This document shows, in pieces, positions 10,585-20,600 of a stretch of 28,703 nucleotides of DNA (within the stretch, counting starts at the first letter, position 1; every line of letters begins with the position of its first letter). Source of the stretch: Larix sibirica (lineage: Eukaryota > Streptophyta > Pinopsida > Pinales > Pinaceae); assembly GCA_004151065.3 (NCBI GenBank), contig NWUY0300007827.1:77208-105910 (forward strand). Direction: 5' to 3'. The notes under the pieces are model-generated. The model did not search any database. It worked only from the letters and a program-made list of their open reading frames with translations, and was not told the origin of the DNA. The position numbers were made by a program, and so were the translations under genes.

Positions 10585-11087
10585 CACTCTTAGGCACATC
10601 TCTAATAAAAAATAATGAACAAGAATAAGAATTAACGATCATCATCTCCAAAGTCTTCTTCACAAGAGTAAACTCTAGTATCTCACTAGAGCAAGCTCCC
10701 AACAAAGATATCCTCGTTCCCTTTCATAACTTCTCCTAGGGTTTCCTCATTGAACCCTAGTGTCTCACTCCAAGAAGACAAGTACACAGAGAAGAGTAGA
10801 ATGATGATGATGTGAAAGGAAGACAAGTACACATGAGAGAGGAAGAGTAGTGCATTCTTAGGCACATCTATAACAAAAAATAATGAACAAGAATAAGAAT
10901 TAACGATCATCATCTCCAAGTTCTTCTTCACAAGAGTAAACTCTAGTATCTCACTAGAGCAAGCTCCCATCAAAGATATCCTCGTTCCCTTTCATAACTT
11001 CTTCTAGGGTTTCCTCATTGAACCCTAGTGTCTCAGTCCAATAAGACAAGTACACAGAGAAGAGTAGAATGATGATGATGTGAAAGG
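10585..11087 (+). repeat. 268-bp direct tandem repeat inside the 5' LTR (two units)
   Basis: The unit starting cactcttaggcacatct at 10585 restarts as cattcttaggcacatct at 10853. The two units differ by only a few substitutions and small indels. Each contains a (GAT)n run and the aagtacacagagaagagtag segment. The minus-strand open frames in this region repeat with the same period and are a by-product of the repeat, not genes. Tandem repeats in the U3 part of plant LTRs can carry promoter elements; that role is inference here. Confidence 0.9.
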
Positions 11088-11102
11088 GCTCTCTCCTTCC
11101 TC

Positions 11103-11111
11103 TATTTATAT
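11103..11111 (+). promoter_or_regulatory. Candidate TATA box of the 5' LTR
   Basis: TATTTATAT sits just after the tandem repeat, and the same box with its downstream context (gagaggtaagggaggcc) is present in the second block at 22021-22029. Its conservation while the flanks diverge, and its position about 710 bases before the LTR end, fit a U3/R promoter. The start of transcription cannot be seen. Confidence 0.45.
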
Positions 11112-11824
11112 GAGAGGTAAGGGAGGCCAACAATACTATGTGGGCACAAGCCCTTACAAGTAACCTACATAATCCCTTATAGGCCACACAATTGAAACTT
11201 CCACTCTAGAGTACAAGTTTCATGCTCTGATGATGATGTCGTGCACAACAAGGAAAGTCTACACCACTCCATCCAAAGCCTCCACAGACTCCATCTATCC
11301 TCCAAAGCAAAGTACTGCACTATGATAACTACCCCCTATAAGAACACGATCAAATCCCCAGGCATCCCTAACCCATCTCCAATCCTTTAAACATGAACCC
11401 AAGCTACCACCTGTCATCCAGAGCTTCAAGCCTTCCTTCATGATGTACAATACTCCACATCCCCTTTGGGGCGTTCTTCCACCAAGTGAATCCTCCATGT
11501 GGCCACCATGAAGTGCATCCACCATATAGGCAAGAGATCTCCAATGTCCAAGAGTAGAACACTGAGCAAGCTATCTCAAATATGCATATCCATCATGAAC
11601 CATCTTTCATTCTACAATGCATCTCGAACCATCCAAGGGCTGAACATACACCATGTGACCCAAATCTCATGAAGCACCCCCAAATATGGTGGAAATAATT
11701 TCAAAGTAACCCAAAAATCTAACGGAGGATACCAAGTTGACAGAGGTATCTCGTTTGAGTTCCATTTGAAGTTTCACTCAATGAGGACTTTACACTTAAG
11801 GTGAGAGTTCAAGAGGTAACATTT

Positions 11825-11842
11825 TGGCATCGTTACGAGGAT
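11825..11842 (+). other. Degenerate primer binding site of tRNA-Asp type
   Basis: TGGCATCGTTACGAGGAT lies three bases after the LTR terminal CA. It matches the 3' end complement of plant tRNA-Asp (TGGCGCCGTTGCCGGGGA) at most positions; this primer is known for plant Tat and Athila Ty3/gypsy elements. The differences are mainly G-to-A and C-to-T, as expected from decay of methylated cytosines. This fixes the 5' LTR end and the + strand orientation of the element. Confidence 0.7.
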
Positions 11843-12039
11843 AAAGTCCATTTCTTTGATCAAGAGACTACATTTCAACAAATTTGATGACTATAACCTT
11901 GAGATTTTGAGACCATAGCTTAAGCATTCATCTGGTGACTCCAGAAGGAACTTCAAATCAAAAATATTCCATTGGAAGTTCTTCCCAAAAACTTTATCCA
12001 AGAAACTTTGATCCAGAACCTTTTTTCAAAGATGGATCA

Positions 12040-12770
12040 AAACAAATTCACAAACCTTTTTGAACCAATGCAAAAGATAAGAGCCTTGTTTGTTGATAGT
12101 TCAAGGCATCCAACAAAATCAGTAATAATGGCACTAGCTCTCCTTGGGTAACTAATGTCTAGAAAGCTCTAGATATATTCAAGATTCAAGGATCCCCACA
12201 TGATATGCCAGAAAAATATCATAAATGGATTCTAAAGTTTACAAGCAATAATGTACAGTTGAGACGCACATCACAAAATTTTATGAAGAATGTGGTGAGC
12301 ATGATGTGCCTCAAGACCATGAGGATGTGTAAATGCAACTCTTTACCCTATTCTTGGATGAAGATGCCAAAGCATGGTTTAGAGGCCTGATAGATAAGAG
12401 TATAAAGAGTTGGCAAGACTTTCATGACATCTTTATGAAGCAATGGGCCGTTAGGAAAGATGGTAGGATGTTATTGACACAACTGCATTAAATAAAGAAA
12501 AAAGAAAATGAGAATATGAAGGAATTTTATGACAGATTTAAGAAGTTGGTAGATCTTGTTCCTGAGAAGAATAGGCCTAAAGATGATTCTATCCTTCATT
12601 ACACAAATGCTTATGATGGACATTTTAGCCTAATGTTAAGAGAAAAATATCCTACCCCTCTAGCAATTGCACAAGATTGAGTTAGCAAGATCAAGGAAAA
12701 TTTGTTATCTGCTAAGGTAGATCATTTGGGTTCCTCAAGGGCATCCACCTCAAAGGTAGAAACCAAATGA
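12040..12770 (+). pseudogene. gag: gag capsid-region remnant
   Basis: Shifting frames give a plant gypsy gag capsid pattern: PEKYHKWILKFTSNN at about 12209, then KFYEECGEHDVPQDHEDV in another frame, LDEDAKAWFRGLIDKSIKSW (about 12352-12411), FHDIFMKQWAVRKDG, then MKEFYDRFKKLVDLVPEK. The core word AKAWF..L....I.SW..F...F...W is the usual capsid signature of these elements. Frameshift near 12270 and stops near 12327, 12491 and 12678 inactivate it. Confidence 0.75.
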
Positions 12771-13039
12771 AGAGCCATGAACACAACTAAGCCAGCCTAA
12801 AATCCCATCACAGCCTTGAATGAAAAATTAAAAAATCTATCCACTGATCTGATCCAATCACAAGTATCAATATTAAAACAAGATGATCAGTTTAGAAAGA
12901 GAAAGGGGGCAACAAAATGCTTATCAATCAAGGTACCAATAGAACCAATACCAATAGAGAGGAAACACTGGATGGAATAGAAATAGAGGCCCTCAGGAGC
13001 AAAGCATTCCTAATCCATTAGCCTCCTCCAGTATGGTAA

Positions 13040-13405
13040 ATCAAGAAGAGTTTCCTTGGTGCTTACCTTGTGATGAGCCACACAATGAACAGTTTGTCCA
13101 AGAAATTCTTGTTTAAGAGATGGTGAAGGTCCAAAAGGCTTGTATAGAATGAATTTTGTCGATGATGGAGAATATATATGTACTCTTCAATCAAAACTCT
13201 ATGCAGTTATGGAAGAACAAATGAGACAAATCAAGGAAAAGAGTATAGATGCAGCAAGGATTGCCAGCATGGGCATTCTGAACTCTATGGATGAAGAAGC
13301 CAAGAGGGAAATTTTAAAGATTATTCAATATCAGAGAATGAATAAGCTCCCCAGGTCATCTCAGAAACCTAACCTTCGATTACAACAAGGTCAAGGAAAT
13401 CCTTG
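13040..13405 (+). pseudogene. gag C-terminal part with a decayed zinc knuckle
   Basis: Near 13055-13110 the frame reads WCLPCDEPHNEQFVQE. This resembles a zinc knuckle (C-x2-C-x3-H-x4-C) whose final Cys is lost. It continues after a stop and frame change as GLYRMNFVDDGEYICTL, with a charged helical region up to about 13400 (EEQMRQIKEKSIDAARI). The zinc knuckle binds RNA in gag nucleocapsids. The spacing is slightly unlike the canonical CCHC (x4 before His), so the assignment is moderate. Confidence 0.5.
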
Positions 13406-13539
13406 AAGCAGACAACCTAATCCCACAGTTAGAACTGCACAAGCTTCATCATCAGAAAAGCTTGTAATGAATCAGGATGTGGAATTAAATGTAGATGTGA
13501 TGAATGTATTATTCAAAGTGACTGTTCCTGTACCCCCTA

Positions 13540-13620
13540 CCATAATTGATTAAGATTCCATCACAGAAAAAAATTTAAAAAATAAAAATAAAAAAATAAA
13601 AAATAAAAATATTTCTAAGT
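13540..13620 (+). repeat. A-rich low-complexity linker
   Basis: A run of A with scattered T (aaaaataaaa words) separates the gag-like and protease-like parts. It interrupts the reading frame and looks like a later expansion. Confidence 0.7.
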
Positions 13621-13689
13621 ATGGAGGAAGAAAGTGAAGACTCACCCGTATTGTTGCAACCTATGCATCAGGGTAGGAAGAACGGAAGT

Positions 13690-14010
13690 CACTCACCCTT
13701 TTTAATTACATTATTCATCAATGACCTCCTCCTTCAAAATTGGATGATAGACTCCAGGGCCTCAACAAACGTTATGTCCTTGAAGGTCATGAATAAATTA
13801 GGCCTGAAGACTACTTGACCATACAAGAATGTTTGCGCCATGGATTCACATCGAATAAAATTTTGTGGATTGATTAAGGATCTGATGGTCAGCCTAACAG
13901 TATATCCAGATGTCTCACCTTTTATGGATGTCGTTGCCATAGATGTGTCAGACGTTTGGGGGATGTTGTCAAGGAAATGGGCTGCCAGCCTGGGAGGTTG
14001 TATCCAAATG
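13690..14010 (+). pseudogene. Retropepsin (aspartic protease) remnant
   Basis: The frame reads FLITLFINDLLLQNWMID, followed by SRASTNVMSLKVMNKLG (about 13740-13800). This corresponds to the DSGAS(T) active-site loop of gypsy proteases with the Gly changed to Arg and the catalytic Asp retained. It then continues in another frame as LMVSLTVYPDVSPFMDVVAI and WGMLSRKWAASLGG, a familiar tail of plant gypsy protease domains. A stop after KTT near 13817 breaks it. Its job would have been to cut the polyprotein. Confidence 0.75.
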
Positions 14011-14076
14011 GATCTATCATAAACTACTATCCCAACATGTTAGGGAAACTTTTTCACTCTTCATAGGGAGACAGCG

Positions 14077-14580
14077 ATGAGGTATCATATTCAAGACTCG
14101 AATGACCCTATGAATGAGTTGGTATGTAATGATGACAAGTTCGGGAACCTTGCAATCTTGGCAAAGTTGTTAGCACCTAAGGATTTAGGATATGTGAAAG
14201 ATAAGAGACATGAAGTTGTGTGGATGATATATTTTGATGAAGCTCAGACTAGGATAGGTGTTGGACCCGAAATTGTGTTCTTGTTCCCCGAGGGTAGTGT
14301 TCTTTCTCATATAGGCTTGTGTTTGATTGTACAAACAACATTGCAAAATATGAAGCGGCTAGAACTTGCTCAAGATATGGTTATAAAATGCCTACATGTA
14401 CTTAGTAATTTTAATCTCATTGTCCTTCAAGTGAAACGGGAATTTGGCGCAAAAATGAAAGGTTAAAGAGGTAAAGGAATGCAGTGTGGGATTCAATCAA
14501 GTTATTCAATGCCTTTTCCATTAGAGTGGTGCCGAGAAAGAAAAATGTTAAAGTTAATGCATTGGTAGTCGATGTAGAAA
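14077..14580 (+). pseudogene. Extra RNase H-like domain between protease and reverse transcriptase
   Basis: After a linker (MNELVCNDDKFGNLAILAKL) the frame reads VVWMIYFDEAQTRIGVG at about 14218, then EIVFLFPEGSVLSHIG and LELAQDMVIKCLHVLSNFNL up to about 14420. It continues past a frame change near 14466 as WDSIKLFNAFSIRVVPRKK (about 14487-14543). This is the RNase H fold pattern: strand with YFD, G.G, PEG, helix, then a strand where Asp-Ser is expected and SNF is found, and a final VPR..N strand. The first catalytic Asp is kept; the Glu and second Asp positions are lost. A second RNase H (aRNH) is known in plant Tat elements, but its usual place is after the first RNase H, before integrase. 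Here it precedes RT. Confidence 0.68.
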
Positions 14581-14789
14581 CCCTTCGGCTTCAACGTTGT
14601 GATGAATACAATGATACATTACTTGGGAATGTATTATGGAAATCATTTTTAGAGCCTCTGTCCCAGACAATTGTGAGCCAAGTTTTTCAAGATGATGCTC
14701 AAGTGATAATTTTTCTGAATAACTTGCAAGAGTTCTCAAGATTGGAAAGAATACTTCACTCGAGGAAAAAAGTATTGAGAATCTAATCA

Positions 14790-15660
14790 GGGAATATAAA
14801 GATTTCTTCACTTGGTCATATGAGGACCTCAAGGCATACAAGGGTTATATCATTCAACATAACATTCAACTAAAAAAGGAGCAAAGCCTTTCAAACAAAA
14901 TCCATTCAACATACCATGTTAGACAAAAGTTGAGGAACATCAATTCCAAATTGCCACCACTCATTCAGAAGGAGTTAGAAAAATTGTTGAATGCACAGAT
15001 CGTAATTCCCACCAGACATTAACCTTGGGTAGCTAATTTAGTAGTAATAAGTAAAAATAATGGCAAAATTCATCAGTGTGGACTTCAGGAATTTGAACTT
15101 TGTCCCTCAAAGGCAACTACCCTCTGTCAAATATGGAGCCACTGTTGCAAAGGGTTACAGGGGTAGAGATGTTTTCGATGCTTGATGGTTTTTCAGGATG
15201 CAATTAGGTTCTCATCAAGAAATAAGATCGGCACAAGACTACCTTTACAACACCTTGGGGGCCATTTGAGTATCTTAGAATTCCTTTTGGGATGTTAAAC
15301 AATGGATAAACTTTTCAAAAGGGCCATGGATTTTGCATTTCAAGATCTTATAGGAAAGATCATTGAAATATACCAAGATGATTTGATAGTGTTTTTGAAG
15401 GACAGAAATGTTCACGTGCATCACTTGAGACAAGTCTTTCAACAGTGCAGAAGGTATGGGATATCCTTAAATACCAAAAAGTCAAAATTCTATGTAGATC
15501 AGGCAAAGCTGTTGGGACATATTGTTTTGAAGAATGGTATCCAAGTATATCCTGCCAAAGATGATGAGATCAGGAAGGTGCCTCTCCTTGAGAATAAGAA
15601 GGCAGTTCAATCATTCATTGGCAAGATAAACTTCAACAAAAGGTTTATCTGAAATTTTGT
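14790..15660 (+). pseudogene. Reverse transcriptase remnant (YQDD type)
   Basis: The N-terminal lead-in reads REYKDFFTWSYEDLKAYKG (about 14790-14846). Fingers follow (KELEKLLNAQIVIPTRH; PWVANLVVISKNNGKIHQC). The palm has MLDGFSGCN near 15180 (catalytic Asp kept) and FTTPWGPFEYLRIPFGML near 15245-15298. The catalytic box is YQDD at 15371-15382, and the C-terminal part reads LLGHIVLKNGIQVYPAKDDE then FIGKINFNKRFI. Gypsy RTs usually show Y(I/V/L)DD, but YQDD occurs in some plant lineages. The last 116 codons are still open (15302-15652); upstream there are several stops and frame changes. Confidence 0.88.
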
Positions 15661-15689
15661 AGAAATTGTCAAACCATTATAAAAGTTGC

Positions 15690-16115
15690 TAAAGAAAGAC
15701 CGACTTCAGATGGGATGAGGAAAGTAGACGATCATTCAATAAGATTAAAGAAGCTATTATGTATTCCCCAGTCCTTGTTAGTCCTGACTAATCAAAAGGT
15801 TTCCTGATTTTTTCCTTTGCCTCTGAAGATACAATTGCTTGTGTTTTTGCAAAAGAACAGTGATAATATGGATCAATCTATCGCCTTCATGAGTAAGAAC
15901 CTCAGGCATTCAAAATAGAAATACACTATCATGGAATAATAGGCATATGCTCTAGTGCAATCTTTGAAGCATTTCAGAGCACACGTTGGATATTCCAAAA
16001 TTATAGCTTTGTCCCAAATTCAATGGAAAGAGATATTCTAGTGCAACAAGATTGTGTGGGCATCTGTGGGAAGTGGGTTTCTAGGATCCATGAGTATGAA
16101 CTAGAGATTAGGCCA
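15690..16115 (+). pseudogene. RNase H domain following RT (canonical gypsy position)
   Basis: Across frames the sequence reads WDEESRRSFNKIKEAIMYSP (connection region) near 15710, then FASEDTIACVFAKEQ, SIAFMSKNLRHSK near 15876, then ALVQSLKHFRAHVGYSKII near 15950-16010, and ends ISRIHEYELEIRPT-like near 16080. This is the standard gypsy RNase H (gRNH) that removes RNA from the RNA/DNA hybrid. The usual Asp near its start is not preserved as DAS, and stops interrupt it. With the domain at 14.2 kb the element had two RNase H-like modules. Confidence 0.7.
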
Positions 16116-16123
16116 ACAAAATA

Positions 16124-16960
16124 GTGAAAAGGAAAATATTTGCGAAAAAGTTGGCTGAAGGAAATGAGATGGATTTGGGTTCAGATGATATTGAGATGAT
16201 CTCTACTGTTCTTGATGAGCTTGAACATATAGATTGGTGCTTAGACATGATTTATTTCCTGAAGAATTTTTCATGTCTAGACCACCTAACTGATCATAAG
16301 AGGAAAGCTTTGAGATTGAAGGCCGCAAAATATTGTTTCATTCAGGATGGTTTCAGATGTAGAAACCCTGATGGGCTTGTGAATCAAGAAGTATAAAAAA
16401 GGCTTAGGGAAGAGCTGCATTCAGGGTATTTTGTGGGTCATTATTGTCCATCGCTTTGTAAAGTCTTGCCAACCATGTCAGGTGTTTGTGAGATGGCAAC
16501 AACTATCAGCATTGCCTCTGCAGCCAGTTGTTGTTGAAGCACCTTTTCAACGGAGGGGTTTAGATTTCATCAATGAATTCAAAGATAAATCCAGTAATGG
16601 ATCCCTATAGATCTTAATAACCATTGATTATTTCACCAAATGGGTTGAGACAATACCCACAAAGAGGGCGACTGAGAAAGTTGTAATAGACTTTTTGGAA
16701 GAGAAGATAATCACAAGGTTTGGTGCCCCAATTAAAATTACAACTGATGATACTAAAGCGTTTAGTTGAAGAGAATTATCAACCTTTTGCTTCAATTATC
16801 GCATTGTCCTATCCCACTTACCAACTACTACCCACAGGGGAATGATTTAACCAAATTCGGTAATAAGAATTTCATGATGATCATTTACAAAAATTGTGGG
16901 TGATAATAAGAAAAGTTGGCACAGCAAGTTAAAGTATGCTCTATACCTACCATTGGTTAG
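16124..16960 (+). pseudogene. Integrase remnant, N-terminal zinc region and catalytic core
   Basis: An open stretch at 16124-16396 leads with LTDHKRKALRLKAAKYCFIQ, typical of the region before the HHCC zinc finger. The His pair survives as HSGYFVGHY near 16416, and the Cys pair as SCQPCQ near 16465, but the segment between them is shortened. The core reads LDFINEFKD (first Asp) near 16560, IDYFTKWVETIPTKRATEKV, ITRFGAP, then TTDDTKAFS near 16741 (second Asp). The third acidic residue should follow YYPQGN near 16830; the sequence there is DLTKFGNK, so the Glu of the DDE triad is lost. The copy cannot integrate. Confidence 0.82.
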
Positions 16961-17290
16961 TAACGCACCATGGAAGGGATTTTAAAATAATGATCTACTG
17001 ACTAAATGAGGTATCACATTATAGGTAATTTCAGCCAGCTGCTAATCAGGGCACTAGAAAAGATGCATCTGTACAAATTTAAACTCGTATTGAAATTGGG
17101 TTCAAATAAAATTATTTTAATTGTGTCATTTGTGTCATTTGCTAGGCAAGCATAGTGCTACCTAGGATCACTATTTAATTCATAATTTTATCCTCACATT
17201 TGTTTTTACTTTTGCATTATTTTCAAGTGATCTTGCGAATAAGTGATGCTAGGTGCATAAAACAAAGTGTCCTAATTCATTTTGCAAATT
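16960..17290. mobile_element. Insertion of roughly 0.3 kb splitting the integrase
   Basis: Integrase homology stops at WHSKLKYALY near 16950 and resumes at DKTRRKQVTRKSPFELFYG near 17293, where the family normally needs only a few residues between them. The intervening sequence is AT-rich, contains a short direct repeat (gtgtcattt twice near 17125-17142) and has no recognisable coding content. Target-site duplications or terminal inverted repeats are not obvious, so the kind of insertion is unknown. Confidence 0.5.
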
Positions 17291-17760
17291 GGATAAAACA
17301 AGAAGGAAACAGGTTACAAGAAAAAGCCCATTTGAGTTGTTCTATGGGATAAAAGTAAAGTTACCAATTCATTTAAAGATTCCAATGTACAAATTGCTAC
17401 AACAATTCACAAATGATAGTGAAGCAGTTCAGGCAAGAGTCAATCAACTTGTCGAGCTTGAAGAGACTCAAAGAAGTGCATCTGATCAACTAGTTAGGAG
17501 TCAAGAGAAGATCAGAGGGACATTTGAAAAAAGAGCACGACAACAAACGCTTGAAAAAGGGGATCTTTTCCTTGTTGGAAAAAAACAAAGAGAAGCCAAG
17601 AAAACTCTAGAATTTTCATAGATTATGGTTGGAACTTGGGTCCTTCAAGATTGAGGATAAAGCTTAAATGAATTATTTCTATCTCAGTAGCCTGAATGGA
17701 GAAAAGTTGCCATTGCCTGTGAATGAGCAAATTCTTAAGCTATACTTTTCAAATAGCATT
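17253..17760 (+). pseudogene. Integrase C-terminal part
   Basis: The frame reads RKSPFELFYGIKVKLPIHLK, then RVNQLVELEETQRSASDQLV and KGDLFLVGKKQ (to about 17620). After a frame change it continues as GPFKIEDKA, then LNGEKLPLPVNEQILKLYFS ending near 17755. This is the usual C-terminal domain of plant gypsy integrases (GPFKIE motif, then a LNG/LPLPVN stretch). No chromodomain follows, consistent with a non-chromovirus lineage. Confidence 0.8.
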
Positions 17761-20600
17761 TAGTGCCTTTTAGTAGATATAGAATAGGATGAACAAGCTT
17801 GTACGAGCAGTGGATTATAGTAGTTAATTATTCCATTGCATTGTTTTGCATTTGTTTCCAACTTGGTTCTAGTCGTTTTTTATATCATGCATCACAGTAT
17901 ATAGTTGCATTTTATGTTTTTGGTTTTCTTATGTGATTTACCAAGGTGAGAATCTCACCCTTTCATGTGTATTTGATCTCCTTTCCATGTTGAGTTCTAT
18001 CAAGTGCTAATAGAGATTTTGGACTTCTCAAGTACTCTTCTCAAAAGCTCATGTCCCCATTGGACCCAGTTGTTGCCTCTCATATCGTATGAGGGTCCTT
18101 TTTCATCATGATCTACTCACATTTGGAAGTCATCTTCTAATGACATAGATGATTCAGTATGTAGCTGCATATGGGGCAATTTTATGGACACATGCTCTAA
18201 TCTTTGCGTTTCCCTCATGACTTCAGACTATTTATTGAATAGGTGATGTCCATAGGATAGTTACAGGTTCATTCCCTGCAGCCTAGCATGATTTTGTTGT
18301 TTGATGGATTCAGAGAACCAAAGTTACTTTGATATTACTCAATACTGTGATGACACAGGACCTGGTCTGTATGCTGGGGATGCACAGATTACACAGCAGA
18401 CTATTTTTCTAGCATATTTGTGTCAAAAGGCATGAGGTTGGCACAGTTATACGGTTTATTACACCTACAGATGGAGTTGGGAAGCATTTGTCCTTGATTG
18501 ATTATGGTTGAGGAGACTATATTATTATTCCCCTTGCACATGATGTTCTAAGTTGCTACTTTTGCTAAGTTGTTACATAGTGGGTTCATGTCTACATCCT
18601 AGTGCTAATTTCCTCATGGTAGAGTGTTCTCCTAGAAGTGTCCCTTTCCTACACTTACTTTCACTTTTTCCATCATCTTGCCCAGGTATCATTCATTATT
18701 TTACCACATTTCACTTTGTCCCTAGACATAACACACATTACACCCATATTTAACTTCATTCCCATTCCTAGAGGGCGCATGAGCCATTTCAGCCACATCC
18801 ATATAGTTTCCCCTTTATAATAACCTTTTAGTTGCCACATTTCCTTCTGTAACCCTCTCCATGCCTGAACAAGTTAAAGTAGTTTGAGCTATTTTATTGT
18901 CGATTAATTAAGCTCAAAACCTAAGGTTGAGCACTGCCTTATTGGCCTATATTAATCATGGGTTATAAACGTTAATTGGGGTCACATTCCCTAGTTTGCT
19001 AATTTAATTTTTTTTTAAAACAAAGGAAAAAGAAAAATAAAAAAAGAAACCCTAGGGAATGCAATTGATGACTAAGTGGTACAACACTTGAGGGTAGCAC
19101 TCCCTTTGGGCACATGTGGAAGCAACTTAAATAAAAAATATATATTTTGCTAAGTGGTTAACATCCCATCAATGCATTGGGATCTCTTAAGCCTCTTTCA
19201 AGTTCACACAAGCCACCTCATTTGATGGCTTTCGTCTCATCTCTTAGCACACATTTCTCTAGACTCTAGAGTCAATTGATCATGCACATGGTTTGAAGGT
19301 TAGTTATGCATGCATCCGTGTTCCACTCTTCCATTTTCATTCATTCCATTAACACAATCTTCTTGGTGGTGTGCTCCACTAGGATGGTCAACGTACACAT
19401 TTGACTAGTATTGTTCATATTTTGTTTCTACTTGGTTGAAAGTTAAAGTGGCTAAGAACTAATTCACCAAACTCTTGGAAATGCTAGCACATTCTCCTAG
19501 GGTGCATATCTCTTTTGGGTAATATTAATTGTCAACTCACTTGGTCAATGTGGACATGATGCACATCTTCCTACACGTTGCTATTTTATGATGGTAGTTG
19601 ACCCTTGGAGACCACATCTTGGACCATATATGCTATTTACAGAGGAATCTTGGAGGGTGAACTCTTCCTGGGTGTCATTCCATTCATTGATTGAGGATGG
19701 TCATAACTACTTTGATCACTCCCCTAGGACACCCTTCGTATGCATGTATATTTTAATTTTTTTTATGAGAACCTCTTGGGATATACCTTAGCCTTCTTGA
19801 TCTATCATATGGACATTTGTACATGTGGCCTAGCTACTAATATGACAACATTTATTTGACTTGTCCTCCCAATTTAGTTGAGTGATGAATGATGATGTTA
19901 TTTTATGTTTTCCTAGAATACATCTAGAGTTTTAGTAGTCTGGAAGAGAAAATAAGAGAGAAGTGTTGAGTTACATTATTGTCTTGTTTCTTCATGTCTT
20001 GCATTGAGTCACCCCTTGCTAGTCATTGCCTCATCCAACCCTTCAGATATGGCACCATCTGATTCTACTTCTTGTTCCTTGCTTCACACTAAGGGAAAGG
20101 TTTCCATCATAGCCTTTCTCTTAGCAAATCACTCTTCATCGATTACAACACATCATATGAGGTTTAATCAAGAAGACAAAGTACCTTGACAATTGTTAGT
20201 CTTATTGGTTGCATTTGTCAGGATTGAGCATCATTGGGTCTTAATCAAATGAGCTTCATCAGTATTTGACTTCAACCGATTTTTCTGCACTGAGGGGTTG
20301 TCCTTGTACCTTATAGAGCCCATTAGCCTTACTAGTGAGTTTCTCCACTCCTAGTAGGTGTTTTCATTATCAGCATCTGAGAAGGTGGATTTCCCCTAGC
20401 TGTCAACTCCAGACCATTTTCGAGTGGGAGGAGGGTACTTTTTGGATGGGTTGCAGGTTGCAATTGCAGATGGGCAAGCATGGTTGATTCCTCAATCTTG
20501 TAGAGCGGTCGAGATACCATGTAGTTGACTACATTTTCCCAATGGACAAGCACATTCATCTGGTTCAAGTTTCCAAGGATCATTTTTTCATAAAAGCAAA
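17761..20600 (+). other. Post-integrase region of the retrotransposon, no recognisable gene
   Basis: About 2.8 kb follows the integrase without identifiable protein motifs. Short open frames (for example 18553-18753 and 20004-20189) are hydrophobic or low in information and I do not call them. A purine-rich run lies near 19020-19048. Tat and Athila elements often have a long region between integrase and the 3' LTR that may hold an extra ORF. Nested insertions cannot be excluded. Confidence 0.35.
19020..19048 (+). other. Purine-rich tract (weak polypurine tract candidate)
   Basis: The run aaaggaaaaagaaaaat, followed by aaaaaaagaaa, is almost all purine on the + strand, as a polypurine tract priming second-strand synthesis would be. 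It is not followed by a sequence that resembles the start of either LTR-like block, so it may be plain low complexity. Confidence 0.2.

Larger units (their letters stand above)
10585..11821 (+). mobile_element. Probable 5' LTR of the Ty3/gypsy element
   Basis: This block of about 1.24 kb lies just upstream of a primer binding site and is matched by a related block at about 21285-22665. It ends ..GGTAACA at 11821, a CA terminus followed by three bases and then the PBS. It contains a 268-bp tandem repeat (10585-11087), a TATA-like box near 11103-11111, and a less conserved right half that still aligns with the second block (for example agcaccccc near 11678 and 22609). The left boundary is uncertain: homology between the two blocks starts at about 10585, but no clear TG start is visible, so the true end could be different or lost. 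Confidence 0.62.
11825..17760 (+). mobile_element. Decayed Ty3/gypsy retrotransposon internal region (gag-pol), Tat/Athila-like
   Basis: The + strand order is PBS, gag, protease, an additional RNase H-like domain, RT, RNase H, integrase. Integrase after RT identifies Ty3/gypsy rather than copia. A tRNA-Asp primer and a YQDD catalytic box in RT point to the Tat/Athila side of plant gypsy elements rather than chromoviruses, and I see no chromodomain after the integrase. Stops and frameshifts occur about every 100-300 bases, so the copy is old and inactive. No residual intact polyprotein exists. Placement within a named family would need a phylogeny of the RT. Confidence 0.85.

Noticed and set aside
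10454-11187. Three overlapping minus-strand open frames sharing a repeated N-terminal part (starting MLGACSSEILEF)
   Set aside because: They repeat with the 268-bp period of the LTR tandem repeat and recur at 21357-21891. They are open by chance in a repeat, have no codon-level signs of selection and lie opposite to the element's direction.
14554-14841. 95-codon minus-strand frame in the pol region
   Set aside because: Shadow of the + strand linker between the RNase H-like domain and RT.
18553-18820. Hydrophobic + frames after integrase, considered as env-like
   Set aside because: They are short, overlap in two frames, are rich in His/Phe/Ser from T- and C-rich DNA, and have no signal-peptide plus ectodomain arrangement.
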